NCBI GenBank assembly: GCA_902774335.1
Contig: CACYHW010000007.1
Location: 17,012-81,011, forward strand
Length of the DNA stretch: 64,000 nt
Reading direction: 5' to 3'
Origin: an uncultured Bacteroidales bacterium
GTDB taxonomy: Bacteria > Bacteroidota > Bacteroidia > Bacteroidales > Bacteroidaceae
In this document: positions 1 through 10,700 of the stretch, one piece after another
Numbering within the stretch: position 1 is the stretch's first letter
Layout: each line of letters opens with the position of its first letter
Translations under genes and position numbers: made by a program
Notes under the pieces: generated by a model
The model's input: only the letters and a program-made list of their open reading frames with translations
What the model was told of the DNA's origin: nothing
Database searches by the model: none

Positions 1-1
1 T

Positions 2-1084
2 GCCGACTTTACAGGCGACCTGAGCTACAACCTGCGTGGTAACGACACCTGGAAGCTCATTGTGAACGGTAAGGTTATTGCCGAGCAGAAGCAGCCTACA
101 CAGGGTCGTGGCGGTTTCGGACGCGGCACACAGCCACAGGCTCCATCGTTCAAGGTTGTCAAGGGACGCACCTATAACATCGAGCTCCAGTACACCAAGG
201 GTGAGAGCGGTTCAGCATACCTGACCTTCGAACTGAGTCAGCGCAAGCTTGCCGAGTTCAAGTCCGTTGCACAGAAAGTTAAGGATGCCGATGTAATCAT
301 CATGGTATCGGGCATATCGGCCCGTCTTGAGGGCGAGGAGATGCGCGTCAACTACGAGGGATTCTCGGGCGGCGACCGCACCAAGATCGAGCTCCCCAAG
401 GTTCAGCTCAACCTGCTCCAGGCCATGTATGAGACCGGCAAGCCCGTTATCCTGGTTAACTGCTCGGGTTCGGCAATCGGATTCGGCGCCGTTGAGAACC
501 AGTATCAGGCACTGCTGCAGGCTTGGTACGGCGGTCAGGCCGGTGGTCTGGCTGTGGCCGATGTACTTTTCGGTGACTACAACCCCGCAGGCCGTCTGCC
601 GGTTACCTTCTACAAGAGCACCGATCAGCTGCCCGACGTAGAGGACTACAATATGGATCACGGCTTTACCTACCGTTACTTCAAGGGTGAGCCTCTGTAC
701 GCTTTCGGCTACGGTCTGAGCTACACCACATTCGCTTACGGCGAGGCTACTCTGTCCAAGCAGAGCATCAAGGCCGGCGGTACAGTCGATATTACCGTTC
801 CTGTAACCAATACCGGTAAGATGGACGGTGACGAGGTTGTACAGATCTACATCAAGTCGCTGGACAACCCCGCAGCTCCCATCAAGTCACTCAAGGGATT
901 CAAGCGCGTCAATATCCCCGCAGGCCAGACCGCCCAGGTTAAGATTACCCTGGAGCCCAAGGCTTTCGAGTACTACGACGAGAAGATCGACGAGCTGTCG
1001 GCAATGCCCGGCCGCTACCAGATCCTGTACGGTCCCTCATCACTGGATAAGGACCTCAAATCCCTTGACTTTACAGTCAAGTAA
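2..1084 (+). CDS. Glycoside hydrolase family 3, C-terminal part (5' end outside window)
   Basis: The reading frame is open from base 2, so the gene begins upstream of the window. The first ~80 residues look like the end of a PA14 domain (VKGRTYNIELQY, SAYLTFEL). Then comes the GH3 C-terminal alpha/beta domain (DADVIIMVSGIS, GGDRTKIELP, PVILVNCSGS, GDYNPAGRLPVTFY, FGYGLSYTTF) and a fibronectin-III-like end domain (TVDITVPVTNTGKMDGDEVVQIYI). A PA14 insert in a GH3 enzyme is common among plant-glycan beta-xylosidases and beta-glucosidases. The nucleophile Asp lies in the missing N-terminal domain, so substrate cannot be judged. Family assignment is firm; specificity is not. Confidence 0.9.
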   Translation, partial: ADFTGDLSYNLRGNDTWKLIVNGKVIAEQKQPTQGRGGFGRGTQPQAPSFKVVKGRTYNIELQYTKGESGSAYLTFELSQRKLAEFKSVAQKVKDADVIIMVSGISARLEGEEMRVNYEGFSGGDRTKIELPKVQLNLLQAMYETGKPVILVNCSGSAIGFGAVENQYQALLQAWYGGQAGGLAVADVLFGDYNPAGRLPVTFYKSTDQLPDVEDYNMDHGFTYRYFKGEPLYAFGYGLSYTTFAYGEATLSKQSIKAGGTVDITVPVTNTGKMDGDEVVQIYIKSLDNPAAPIKSLKGFKRVNIPAGQTAQVKITLEPKAFEYYDEKIDELSAMPGRYQILYGPSSLDKDLKSLDFTVK

Positions 1085-1161
1085 TTGAGAATTGAAAATT
1101 CTTTCAGTCGCTTCGCTTTGTGAAAGCGTCCCTTCGGGCCGAGCGGAGAATTGAGAATTAT
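1083..1161. repeat. AATTGA(G/A)A-type repeat element
   Basis: An AATTGAGAATTGAAAATT block overlaps the GH3 stop codon. It is followed by a GC-rich segment that can fold (CTTTCA at 1101 with TGAAAG near 1121) and a second GAGAATTGAGAATTA copy at about 1146-1160. Related elements occur near 1230, 19528, 47500 and 63153, each just after a stop codon. The function is unknown. Confidence 0.6.
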
Positions 1162-1194
1162 AAAAAGCCTTCGGAATTATTCCGGAGGCTTTTT
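1162..1194. terminator. Bidirectional intrinsic terminator between GH3 and DUF1573 genes
   Basis: A 15-bp stem pairs 1162-1176 (AAAAAGCCTTCGGAA) with 1180-1194 (TTCCGGAGGCTTTTT), with one G-U pair and a 3-nt loop. It has A-rich and T-rich flanks, so it can terminate in both directions. It lies between convergent genes. Confidence 0.85.
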
Positions 1195-1229
1195 AATGTC
1201 GCGGGTTTTACGCAGGTTCAGCGTATTAA

Positions 1230-1271
1230 TTTTCAATTTTCAATTTTCAATTTTCAATTTTCAATTTTCAA
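1230..1271. repeat. Six tandem copies of the heptamer TTTTCAA
   Basis: Six consecutive TTTTCAA units (AAAATTG on the minus strand) lie directly after the stop codon of the minus-strand DUF1573 gene. The unit matches the core of the AATTGAAAATTGA elements elsewhere in the window. Tandem repeats this short may vary in copy number between strains. Confidence 0.8.
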
Positions 1272-1272
1272 T

Positions 1273-2358
1273 TTATTTGGTATCCACCTGTAATCTAAGT
1301 TCTCTGAAGGGGCGGGTGGGGTCATTGGTGGTAAGGTTGATGGAGCCCATTGTGGTGGTGTTGGGCTTGCTGGAGTTGGTCACGGCAACGGTTACCTTGA
1401 GCTCCTTGCCCGGTTTGATAACCTGGCCGCTCTCAATGCTGATGGCTGTACCCTCCATAGGCTCTACGTGGCGGAAAATCAGGTCGGCATTACCGGTGTT
1501 GCCAATGGTGATGGTCTTCTTGTAGATCTTGCCGGGAGCCTTCTCGCCGAACTCCACGTAAGCGGGCTCGATGCGGAGCACAGGCTTGGGTGCATCCTCG
1601 TCCTTGGAGAACCTCTCCACGCGAAGGGCGTTCACTACGATCGGTTCCTGACTCTTCGCACCGTCGGCAACAATCCAAATCGTGTCACGGGCCATTCCAA
1701 AGTACTTTTTGCCCCTAAGCACATCGTAAGTAATATGTATGCTTTCAACCTGCTGGGGGCCGATAATCTCGGGGCAGTCAACAGCCATTCCGTTACGTGT
1801 TCCGGTGGTCTCCACCGACAGGCGGACGTTCTTGTTGCCCAGGTTGGCAATCCTGACCACCTTGGTCACATTGTCACCCTGAGTCACATATCCAAAGTTG
1901 CAGCGCTTGGCGTTGGTCTTGATGTTGCCCACCAGCACATGGGGATAGATCTGGTCCAGTCCCATGGGAATGGCTTCCACATCGGCCGATATCATCAGGC
2001 TTGCGTAGTTCTTGCGGTCCTTGGTCAGCACCTCGACCTCGCGGAACACGCGTCCCTCGGTGCGGGCGGGGTCGAACATCACGGTAAGCTCGCCCTCCTG
2101 ACCGCCGTTGATAGGCTCGGTGGAGTACTGCACGGTGGTGCATCCGCAACTGGTAGCCACATTGTCAATCTGAATGGGCTGGTCCGAAAGATTCACGAAC
2201 CTGAAAGTATGCGAAACGGGACCGTCGGCCTCCTTGATGGCTCCAAAGTCCCACTCGTAGGTCTCAAACAGCATGGCGGTTGGAGTCTCTTCCTGCTGCG
2301 CCCGTGCGGTCACTGCGGCCAGAGCCAGGACTACGGTAAGTAAGGTTTTTGCTTTCAT
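1273..2358 (-). CDS. Secreted DUF1573-family protein
   Basis: 361 residues with a signal peptide (MKAKTLLTVVLALAAVTARAQ) and repeated immunoglobulin/ASH-like beta domains. The first carries the DUF1573 hallmark TSCGCTTVQY followed by a basic/acidic FDPARTEG stretch. A later repeat has IGNTGNADLIFRHVEP and the C-terminus has INLTTNDPTRPF. DUF1573 proteins are common envelope proteins of Bacteroidetes with no settled function. Its start codon overlaps the stop of the upstream MBL gene by 4 nt (ATGA), making it the last gene of a translationally coupled four-gene operon. Whether it is lipidated or free in the periplasm cannot be seen; no lipobox Cys follows the signal peptide. Confidence 0.85.
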   Translation of the reverse strand: MKAKTLLTVVLALAAVTARAQQEETPTAMLFETYEWDFGAIKEADGPVSHTFRFVNLSDQPIQIDNVATSCGCTTVQYSTEPINGGQEGELTVMFDPARTEGRVFREVEVLTKDRKNYASLMISADVEAIPMGLDQIYPHVLVGNIKTNAKRCNFGYVTQGDNVTKVVRIANLGNKNVRLSVETTGTRNGMAVDCPEIIGPQQVESIHITYDVLRGKKYFGMARDTIWIVADGAKSQEPIVVNALRVERFSKDEDAPKPVLRIEPAYVEFGEKAPGKIYKKTITIGNTGNADLIFRHVEPMEGTAISIESGQVIKPGKELKVTVAVTNSSKPNTTTMGSINLTTNDPTRPFRELRLQVDTK

Positions 2359-2999
2359 ATTTGTGGGTAGTACAGTTTTTCGTGTCTTATAGTGGTTGCA
2401 GGGCCGTGTCCGGGATAGACAACGGTATCATCGGGCATAGTCAGGAGCTTGCTCCTTATTCCGGTCATGAGTGCATCGTAGTCGCCGTCCGGAAAGTCGG
2501 TGCGGCCATAGCTGCCCTGGAACATCACGTCGCCCGTAAAGACGCATCCCTGCTCCTTATTCCAGAATACGATGCTGCCGGGTGAATGGCCGGGAATGTG
2601 CAGCACATGCAGCGTGGTGGTGCCGAAAGTCACCGTATCGCCCTCGTTAAGCACGTTCTGGGACAGGATAGGGTTCACATGTCCCTGATACCTGAGTCCG
2701 AATACGGCCAGACGCTGCTGAATATTTTCAATCCAGGGAGTATCCAGATTGTTGGCCCGCGCCCGGACGCCGTAAGTCTCCTCGACAAAGGTGTTGCCGA
2801 AAACGTGGTCAAAATGCAGATGGGTGTTCAGGAGCAGCTTCACGTCAAGCCCGTTATCCTTGATGAACGCAGCCAGTTGGGCCGATTCGTCCGGATAGAA
2901 ACAGCCGGGATCAATCACCGCAGCCTCCTTAGTCTCATCCCATATGATATAGGTGTTGACGGGTAAAAAGTTGAACTCAAGGCACTTGACGTTCATCAT
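2355..2999 (-). CDS. Metallo-beta-lactamase-fold hydrolase (glyoxalase II-like)
   Basis: 214 residues, cytosolic. The binuclear metal motif THLHFDH (H60, H62, D64, H65) is complete. It is followed by HIPGHSPGSIVFW and FTGDVMFQGSYGRTDFPDGD, and a late PGHGPATTI histidine. This layout is that of the short MBL hydrolases related to hydroxyacylglutathione hydrolase. Bacteroidetes generally lack glutathione, so the substrate is probably another thioester or is unknown. It overlaps the stop of rsmG and the start of the DUF1573 gene by 4 nt each (ATGA junctions). Confidence 0.88.
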   Translation of the reverse strand: MMNVKCLEFNFLPVNTYIIWDETKEAAVIDPGCFYPDESAQLAAFIKDNGLDVKLLLNTHLHFDHVFGNTFVEETYGVRARANNLDTPWIENIQQRLAVFGLRYQGHVNPILSQNVLNEGDTVTFGTTTLHVLHIPGHSPGSIVFWNKEQGCVFTGDVMFQGSYGRTDFPDGDYDALMTGIRSKLLTMPDDTVVYPGHGPATTIRHEKLYYPQI

Positions 3000-3619
3000 A
3001 TCTGCACGTAAACCACCTTTTTGTCCTTAAAGAACTCTTCCTGGAAGGACTTGCCTATCTCGTTAATCTCGGCTACCTTGCGGAACTTGGCAGTCTCGGC
3101 CCCCAGATCGCCGCCCTTGAGGCATATCACGCCGTTGGGATAGGCGTTACGCTGCTCCTTGCGGTCCAACATGCGGCCGGCAACTGTGCACAGGTCGGGC
3201 AGGGGCATCACGCCGCGTGACAGTATGAACTCATACTTGTCCTTATCCTCCTCGGCCCGCTCGTGACGGCAGATAACGTTCTTAAGGCCTATCTGGGCCG
3301 CGATATTCTGAGCCACACGTACCTTCTTGCCTATGCTGTCAATGAGTGTAAAGCTGCACTCGGGGAACAGTATGGCAAGCGGAATGCCGGGCAGACCGCC
3401 GCCCGTGCCTACATCGGCCAGACGTGTGCCGGGAGCAAACCTGATAACCTTGGCGATGGCCAGCGAGTGGAGCACATGATGCTCGTACAGATTGTCGATA
3501 TCCTTGCGTGATATGACGTTGATCTTGCTGTTCCAGTCCGTATATAACGGACCGAGAGCCTCCAGCTGTTCATACTGAAGGCTCGTCAGGTCCGGAAAAT
3601 ATTTCCTTATAAGCTGCAT
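2996..3619 (-). CDS. rsmG: 16S rRNA (guanine527-N7)-methyltransferase RsmG
   Basis: 207 residues, the normal family length. The SAM-binding motif I is clear (LADVGTGGGLPGIP, residues 67-80), followed by LIDSIGKKVRVAQ and the late motif ICLKGGDL. The N-terminal helix region WNSKINVISRKD is typical of RsmG. The enzyme methylates G527 in the 530 loop of 16S rRNA; its loss is known in other bacteria to give low-level streptomycin resistance. The stop of the SIMPL gene and this ATG are directly adjacent, and its own stop overlaps the MBL start, so it is embedded in the operon. Confidence 0.95.
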   Translation of the reverse strand: MQLIRKYFPDLTSLQYEQLEALGPLYTDWNSKINVISRKDIDNLYEHHVLHSLAIAKVIRFAPGTRLADVGTGGGLPGIPLAILFPECSFTLIDSIGKKVRVAQNIAAQIGLKNVICRHERAEEDKDKYEFILSRGVMPLPDLCTVAGRMLDRKEQRNAYPNGVICLKGGDLGAETAKFRKVAEINEIGKSFQEEFFKDKKVVYVQI

Positions 3620-4303
3620 TTACTTAAGGTAATAGGTGACTGATGTTACAACTCTTACGTTCTTGATCCACGGAGTGTTGCTGTCACGGTCATAGATAGA
3701 GAACTGTCCCTGTGAGGCAGTCTGGATCTTACCCAGCTTTGAGCCGGAATCATCGGCGAACTTCTGAGCCACCTCGCGGGCGTTGCGTGTGGCAACCTCC
3801 ACCATCTGGGGCTTAAGGTCATTCAGTCCGTTAAAATCATACTGTATCTGATGCTCGTAGTCGTTACCGCTGATGGCAATGCCTTTCTTGAGCAGGTCGC
3901 CCTGCTTGAGAATAAGCTGGCGCACCAGTTCCACGTTCGATGAGCTCACGGTAACAACCTGCTGCATCTGGTAGCGGTTGGCTATGTATTCGTTTGAGTA
4001 GCGGTTGGCGGTGCGGTCATAGACGGTGGGAGCGGTAGTGCTGATCTCGCTGTCCTGGATACCTCCGGCCTTGAGGAACTTGACAATCTCCTTGCTCTTG
4101 TTGTCCATCGAGGAGTAGAGCTTGATCAGGTCGTTGTCAACATCCTGGATAACAAGAGGCCAAATCACATGGTCGGCCATAACTTCCTGAGTGGCAAGAC
4201 CTTTTACGTTAACGACACGTTTTGTGCCGGTAAACTTACCGACCGACAGGATGATGCAGACACCCAGTGCCAGCAATCCCCAGAAATTTGTTGAATTCTT
4301 CAT
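3620..4303 (-). CDS. SIMPL domain (DUF541) protein, membrane-anchored
   Basis: 227 residues. An N-terminal hydrophobic helix (FWGLLALGVCIILSVG, about residues 8-23) likely anchors the protein to the inner membrane. The remainder is a SIMPL/DUF541 domain starting at VVNVKGLATQEVMADHVIWPL and ending in NVRVVTSVTYYLK. SIMPL proteins are periplasmic or surface proteins of unclear role. This is the first gene of the minus-strand operon SIMPL-rsmG-MBL-DUF1573; no gap separates it from rsmG. A weak promoter-like TACACTTTG on the minus strand lies about 35 nt upstream, with non-canonical spacing. Confidence 0.85.
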   Translation of the reverse strand: MKNSTNFWGLLALGVCIILSVGKFTGTKRVVNVKGLATQEVMADHVIWPLVIQDVDNDLIKLYSSMDNKSKEIVKFLKAGGIQDSEISTTAPTVYDRTANRYSNEYIANRYQMQQVVTVSSSNVELVRQLILKQGDLLKKGIAISGNDYEHQIQYDFNGLNDLKPQMVEVATRNAREVAQKFADDSGSKLGKIQTASQGQFSIYDRDSNTPWIKNVRVVTSVTYYLK

Positions 4304-4374
4304 ATCGTTTATACGGTTAATGTGAGTCGTGTTACAAAGTGTAAAGTTGGCACTTTTTTCCGATACACAGCATG

Positions 4375-4403
4375 TTGAATGTTGTTTTTTTGTGATATGT
4401 TTG
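4375..4403 (+). promoter_or_regulatory. Promoter of the CE1-like esterase gene
   Basis: TATGTTTG at 4396-4403 fits the Bacteroidetes -7 consensus TAnnTTTG. A TTG at 4375-4377 lies 18 nt upstream as a -33 element. The predicted start site is about 15 nt before the ATG at 4426. Confidence 0.6.
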
Positions 4404-4425
4404 CATTATCACTTAATAACCGGAT

Positions 4426-5571
4426 ATGAACAGAAAAAGTTTTGCAATCGTATGCGCCGTAGCGGCATCGTTAGTCCACATGCCGCAGGCAGCATCCCAA
4501 CAGGTCACTGAAGATTTCAGGAGTCTTTCATCCAATCAGTACGGCGAGCAGTATCCCATGGTCAACTCACAGCGCATTGTGCGCGGACGCATCCTTGCTC
4601 CCGCCGCCCACGAGGTATTCCTCCAGATCAACGGCATCAACTATCCCATGACCAAGGATGCCGATGGCTACTGGATGGGCCAGTCGGACCCCCTGGACGA
4701 GGGTAACCACTACTACGGCCTTGTGATTGACGGGGCAAACGTACCTGATCCCGCCAGCCTGTTCCTGTACGGATCGGGAGCCGAGCGTACCCAGCTGGAG
4801 ATCCCGGCTCAGGACGAGTACAAGTATGCCCTGCGTGACGTGCCCCACGGCCAGATAAGGGAGATCTATTTCCACTCCAACACCACAGGTGCCCAGCGCC
4901 ACATATTCGTCTACACGCCGCCCCAGTACGACGACGATGTCAACGTACGCTATCCCGTGCTCTACCTGCAGCACGGCTACACCGAGAACGAGACAGGCTG
5001 GAGCCGTCAGGGCCGATGCGGCTTTATCATGGACAACCTGCTGGCCGACGGCAAGTGCCTTCCCTTTATCATCGTGATGGAGAACGGTGAGATATCGCAC
5101 CCCGCACAGGGTCCGCAGGCCAACTTCGGCTCACTCATGAGCGCCGCCAACGAGCTGTTCCCCAAGATCCTGACCCAGGATGTGATACCTTATATAGACA
5201 GCCATTTCCGCACCATACCCGATAAGGCGCACCGCGCTCTTGCCGGACTCTCCATGGGAGGAATGCAGACCCGCCACATATCTCTCAACTATCCCGGATA
5301 CTTCTCGCAGATAGGCATATTCAGCGGCGGCACCATCTCGGTCCAGGACATAAACAGCAACCCCGAGTTCAAGAAGGAGAACACCCTTACCTTTATCAGC
5401 TACGGAAGCCGTGAGGTGGAGAACCCCCGCGGACAGTCACCCAAGGAGACCGTGCAGGCTATCAGGGAGCAGGGCATCAACGCCTACTACTACGAGTCGC
5501 CCCAGACCGCACACGAGTGGCAGACCTGGCGCCGCAGCCTCTATGAGTTCGCTCCGCTGCTGTTCCGTTAA
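4426..5571 (+). CDS. Secreted carbohydrate esterase, CE1/esterase-D fold
   Basis: 381 residues. A signal peptide (MNRKSFAIVCAVAASLVHMPQAAS) is followed by an E-set/CBM48-like domain (~residues 45-130, with VFLQINGINYPM and YWMGQSDPLDEGNHYYGLVIDG). The alpha/beta hydrolase domain runs from about residue 145 to the end. The nucleophile elbow is GLSMGG with Ser276; the oxyanion segment is LQHGYTENETGW; the likely catalytic His is in TAHEWQTWR near the C-terminus. This architecture is typical of Bacteroidetes feruloyl or acetyl-xylan esterases, which deacylate plant hemicellulose. That role fits the GH3 enzyme at the left edge, but substrate is not shown. Confidence 0.85.
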   Translation: MNRKSFAIVCAVAASLVHMPQAASQQVTEDFRSLSSNQYGEQYPMVNSQRIVRGRILAPAAHEVFLQINGINYPMTKDADGYWMGQSDPLDEGNHYYGLVIDGANVPDPASLFLYGSGAERTQLEIPAQDEYKYALRDVPHGQIREIYFHSNTTGAQRHIFVYTPPQYDDDVNVRYPVLYLQHGYTENETGWSRQGRCGFIMDNLLADGKCLPFIIVMENGEISHPAQGPQANFGSLMSAANELFPKILTQDVIPYIDSHFRTIPDKAHRALAGLSMGGMQTRHISLNYPGYFSQIGIFSGGTISVQDINSNPEFKKENTLTFISYGSREVENPRGQSPKETVQAIREQGINAYYYESPQTAHEWQTWRRSLYEFAPLLFR

Positions 5572-5644
5572 TCTGTGTGCAGCTGACATATTATCGGCAA
5601 TATCAATAAATCCGTATCATTTTGTATTTTTTTATTTCAAATCG

Positions 5645-5675
5645 TTTGCAATTTGAAATCAGATATCTAAATTTG
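5645..5675 (+). promoter_or_regulatory. Promoter of the pyrG leader
   Basis: TTTG at 5645-5648 and TAAATTTG at 5668-5675, separated by 19 nt, match the Bacteroidetes primary sigma consensus well. Transcription should start near 5682, about 12 nt before the leader ATG at 5694. The message would thus cross the leader ORF and the hairpin before pyrG. Confidence 0.8.
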
Positions 5676-5693
5676 CAGCATCAATTCAAGGCA

Positions 5694-5807
5694 ATGGAGA
5701 ACAAGGTTACTTATAATTGTCTGTCCAATCAGATGAATGATAAGCAGAACCCCAATAATCAGGTTCTGAATAATACCGTTTGTTCTACCAGCCGGACAGA
5801 TTGTTAG
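5694..5807 (+). CDS. Asn/Gln-rich leader peptide upstream of pyrG
   Basis: 37 codons from an ATG placed just after the predicted transcription start. Nine Asn and three Gln codons are concentrated in residues 8-27, including QNPNNQVLNN. The DNA word AATAATCAGGTT also occurs in the glnB and asnB leaders. Codons 32-34 contain ACCAGCC (5787-5793), a perfect 7-nt complement of the 5' arm of the following terminator (GGCTGGT, 5834-5840). The stop codon lies 12 nt after that segment, so a ribosome finishing the ORF would cover it. I infer a ribosome-mediated attenuator sensing charging of tRNA-Asn/Gln. No function of the peptide itself is implied. Confidence 0.72.
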   Translation: MENKVTYNCLSNQMNDKQNPNNQVLNNTVCSTSRTDC

Positions 5808-5830
5808 TTTAAAGATATTGATTTGATTAT

Positions 5831-5864
5831 AAAGGCTGGTTTTTTTTAAGACCGGCCTTTTTTT
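5831..5864 (+). terminator. Attenuator terminator before pyrG
   Basis: AAAGGCTGGT (5831-5840) pairs with ACCGGCCTTT (5851-5860), with one U-G pair, followed by a T tract to 5864. It ends only 16 nt before the pyrG ATG and after the leader ORF stop, so it terminates before pyrG rather than after a gene. The 5' arm can alternatively pair with 5787-5793 in the leader ORF. Confidence 0.85.
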
Positions 5865-5871
5865 GTTGTAA

Positions 5872-7485
<1,614 letters not shown>

Positions 7486-7558
7486 CGTACGGAGGATATA
7501 TTCGCCGGGCTGTTGATAATTTTTCAGATTGTAATTAAAAAATATTAATACATTGATA

Positions 7559-7566
7559 TAACTTTG
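7559..7566 (+). promoter_or_regulatory. Promoter -7 element upstream of the first giant LamG gene
   Basis: TAACTTTG fits TAnnTTTG; no convincing -33 TTTG lies 19-21 nt upstream, though the region is AT-rich. A transcript from here would carry a leader of about 170 nt including the hairpin at 7638-7696 before the ATG at 7743. Confidence 0.5.
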
Positions 7567-7637
7567 CATGACGTAGACTTACAATAATCCTTTTCCGGAC
7601 CAGACAGTTAAACCTATTGTATATGTGTAGTATAAAA

Positions 7638-7696
7638 AGGCTGAAGATTTGGGCGTGTCAATTGCGTCGATGAATAGTCTTCAGCCTCTTTTTTTT
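7638..7696 (+). terminator. Intrinsic terminator, pyrG 3' end or 5' leader of the giant LamG gene
   Basis: AGGCTGAAGA (7638-7647) pairs perfectly with TCTTCAGCCT (7678-7687) across a 30-nt loop, followed by eight T (7689-7696). It lies downstream of pyrG but also downstream of the promoter-like TAACTTTG at 7559, so it may act as pyrG terminator, as a leader attenuator, or as both. Confidence 0.8.
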
Positions 7697-7742
7697 ATCC
7701 AGTCCTTTGTGTAATAATTCAATAATCAAATATTTGTTTGAA

Positions 7743-10700
7743 ATGGGCAATTCCCTTTACAAGATTAAGCAAAGTTTGCTTTCTGTCCTGTCCCTGGCAA
7801 TGTTCCTGCTGACAGGGGGCGGCAATGCTGCAGCAGAAAGCAAGTTCAGTGAATCGTCGTTGACAAAAGTGATCGGTGGTCCCTCTCTGAAAGATCCCTA
7901 CATCCGCGTCAGACTTATGATCTACGACAAGGACGGCTGGGATGCATTCTTTACCCACGCATGTGCCGAGGGTAACAATAAAGGTCCTGCCGTCTATGTT
8001 GACGGTCATTACATCTGCTCTCCCGACAAGGAGTTGGCATGGCCGGGCGGCGACGGTGATGCCGGAGGTACCGGTAATCCCAGCGACCTGGATGCGGCGC
8101 GTCCCAATGACGGTTGGTGGGGTAATGAGTATTCCAGAACAATTAATGGCGTCACTTACACCGTCAAGTTCTGGAATCCCGCATTAAACCAGGATTCCTG
8201 GTATCATGTGGATATGTTCGTATTTATCAGCAAGATGCAGGTGGGATCGGCACATAGTGTCAAAGTGAAGGGTAAATGGCGTATAAACACCTCGCTGGGC
8301 AAATACAGTTATCTTGACTGGCAGCAGGTTGAGTTCTCGACCACTGCTAAAGACAGCCGATTCAAATTCAACCCGCTGGGTTCTTTCAATGTGGGTAGTC
8401 CGAGTGCAGTGATGTCCAAGTACGGAAAGATGAAAATCTCAGGAAACCTGCCTTCCGGTTACGGAACCGTTACAGTAGGTACCTACAAGGGTGCAAACAG
8501 CTCGAATCTGGGTTGGACTGACAACCTGACATCATATGGTGAATATAAAAATGACCAGTCAACATTCTCCAATCTTGAACTTGGATTTGAGGACAGGTCT
8601 GATTATTATAATACTGTAAGCAAGTACGTTGAGTACAGGGTTACGGAACGCATGTCATTCGGCGGCGCCACAATGCCTGAGGTGTCGTTGTATCAATGGT
8701 ATGTTGTCAGTGTGCCCGGTTATATACGTGCCAAGAATAATGATAACCTGAAGCATTCTACAGTCAGCCCGTGGAAGAAGGAGGTAAAACTGGAGTGGGA
8801 GACCGAGGGTAGCGGTAACGATAACGGAACATGGAGCGTTTATTGTTATCCGGCCGGACAAAGCGCTTCCGCCAAGCTGGTGGCAAGTAATATAGAGGGT
8901 TCAAAAAGGGAGGCGCTCGTGACCATTCCGGAGTTTGACAAAGAATACACATATGACATATGTTTCATTCCTGTAGACGGTGAGAAAAGGAGTGAACTGA
9001 CCAGAAGTGTCAATCACACTATGACCAGGGAGTGGTCATTCTCAAATTTCAAGGCAGAGCCCAAGGATGCCAAGATTCACCTCTCCTGGTCACATACTGT
9101 CATAGGCGATGCTTCGGGTAATAAGCCTTATTCTCTCATTCTCCAGCGTTCAGACGATAACAGGGCAAGCTGGAAGGATGTAAAGAGCTTCTCCATTACT
9201 AGTGCCAACACCAATGACGGTGTATTTGATGACTCCGAGGATATGGTTTCAAACCATCTTTACTATTACAGACTAAAGATCAATCTGCTTGACACCGATA
9301 TCTACAGTAATGAAGTATCAGCAAGACTGGGTGGTTCCGAGATTACCGAGTTCACTGCCACACGCGGCTCTTACAGTAATATGGTCAAGTTGCAGTGGAA
9401 GGTTAAGCAGGTAGGTACCAATGTTACCAACTTCAGTATCCAGCGCCGTCCGATGGGAAGCACCGACGAGAAGGCTTGGGCCGATATTTACAACACGTCA
9501 GGTACCGCATCGGTTTACAGCTACGATGATGTTACTGCAACTCCCGGCAGTTTCAATGAGTACAAGGTTCTTGTATGGAGCAAGGACGGAAACGAGGATA
9601 TTTACGGTGCCTTTGCCACAACTGACGGATTCAGCCTGGCCACAGGAACACTGAGCGGAAATATCACTTACGGAACAGGAACTGCTGTGGATAACGTAAA
9701 GGTTACTCTCAAACGGCAGGATGTTGACGGTGAGATATCCAGCGGTATGCGTTCTGTCAAGTTCAGCGGAGCAGGCTCTGGTATGAAGTATGAGTGTGAC
9801 TCAACCACAATAGCACAGCTCCTGGGCGGAGACTTCAGTGTCCAGATGTATCTGTATCCTGACAGTGCCGTAATGAAAACCGATGGAACCAGATATCTGG
9901 TGTTTGATGTGGTTAACCTCTTTACTGTCAGTCTGCACTATGACCGTGCCAATAAGAGTTACAAGCTGGGTACATACGTAAGCGATGTAACAACTTCATC
10001 ATTGTCCATCCCCGCCAACAGATGGTCACATATTACATGCGTTCGTGACAGTCATGAAAAGACCGTAACGTTCTATGTGGCTGACGGTGACAGCCTCCTG
10101 TCAGAGGTTGCAGACAGTGGTCACGACCTGCAATGGGATAAGGCGTTCCCCAAGAACGGAACCTATGCGGACTGCATGGCTATAGGAAACAGCGGTTCTT
10201 TTGATTTTGGTGACTATTATGAGGGCTATCTTGATGAGTTCCGTCTCTTTACCAAGGTGCTCACCAAGAAGGATATCCTGAACAACTACAATCATCCTCT
10301 TGCAGGAAATGAGTTGGGTCTGGCTATCTACTATCCGTTTGATGAAGGTCTGGCATCACAGACTCTTGCATATGACTTCTCCAAGACCAACGGAGTAAGC
10401 AACGGACGTCACGCCAAGGCAAAGGTTGCCGCAGTAGGCTCAAAGTATGTTCCCAATGAGGAGCAGCTCAGTCTGATGGCCTATACCGACTCTTTGGGTT
10501 ACTATGTTGTCCGCGGCATACCTTTCTCTGATGAAGGAACCAGCTACAGTGTTGTTCCCACACTTGGAATTCATGAGTTCTCACCTTCATCACGTTCACG
10601 TTTCATCAGCATGAACTCTCTCATCAACTCGGGAATCGACTTTGAGGACATCTCCTCATTCCCCGTAAGCGGTAAGGTGTTCTATGCCGGAACCGACTAT

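Noticed and set aside
1230-1271. Tandem heptamers as a possible CRISPR array or iteron origin
   Set aside because: Units are 7 nt without spacers, no cas or rep gene is nearby, and the same unit recurs after unrelated genes.
7624-7671. A 16-codon ORF (MCSIKRLKIWACQLRR) overlapping the hairpin before the giant LamG gene, as another attenuator peptide
   Set aside because: It overlaps the terminator itself, has no control-codon run and no upstream segment complementary to the 5' arm, unlike the four nitrogen leaders.
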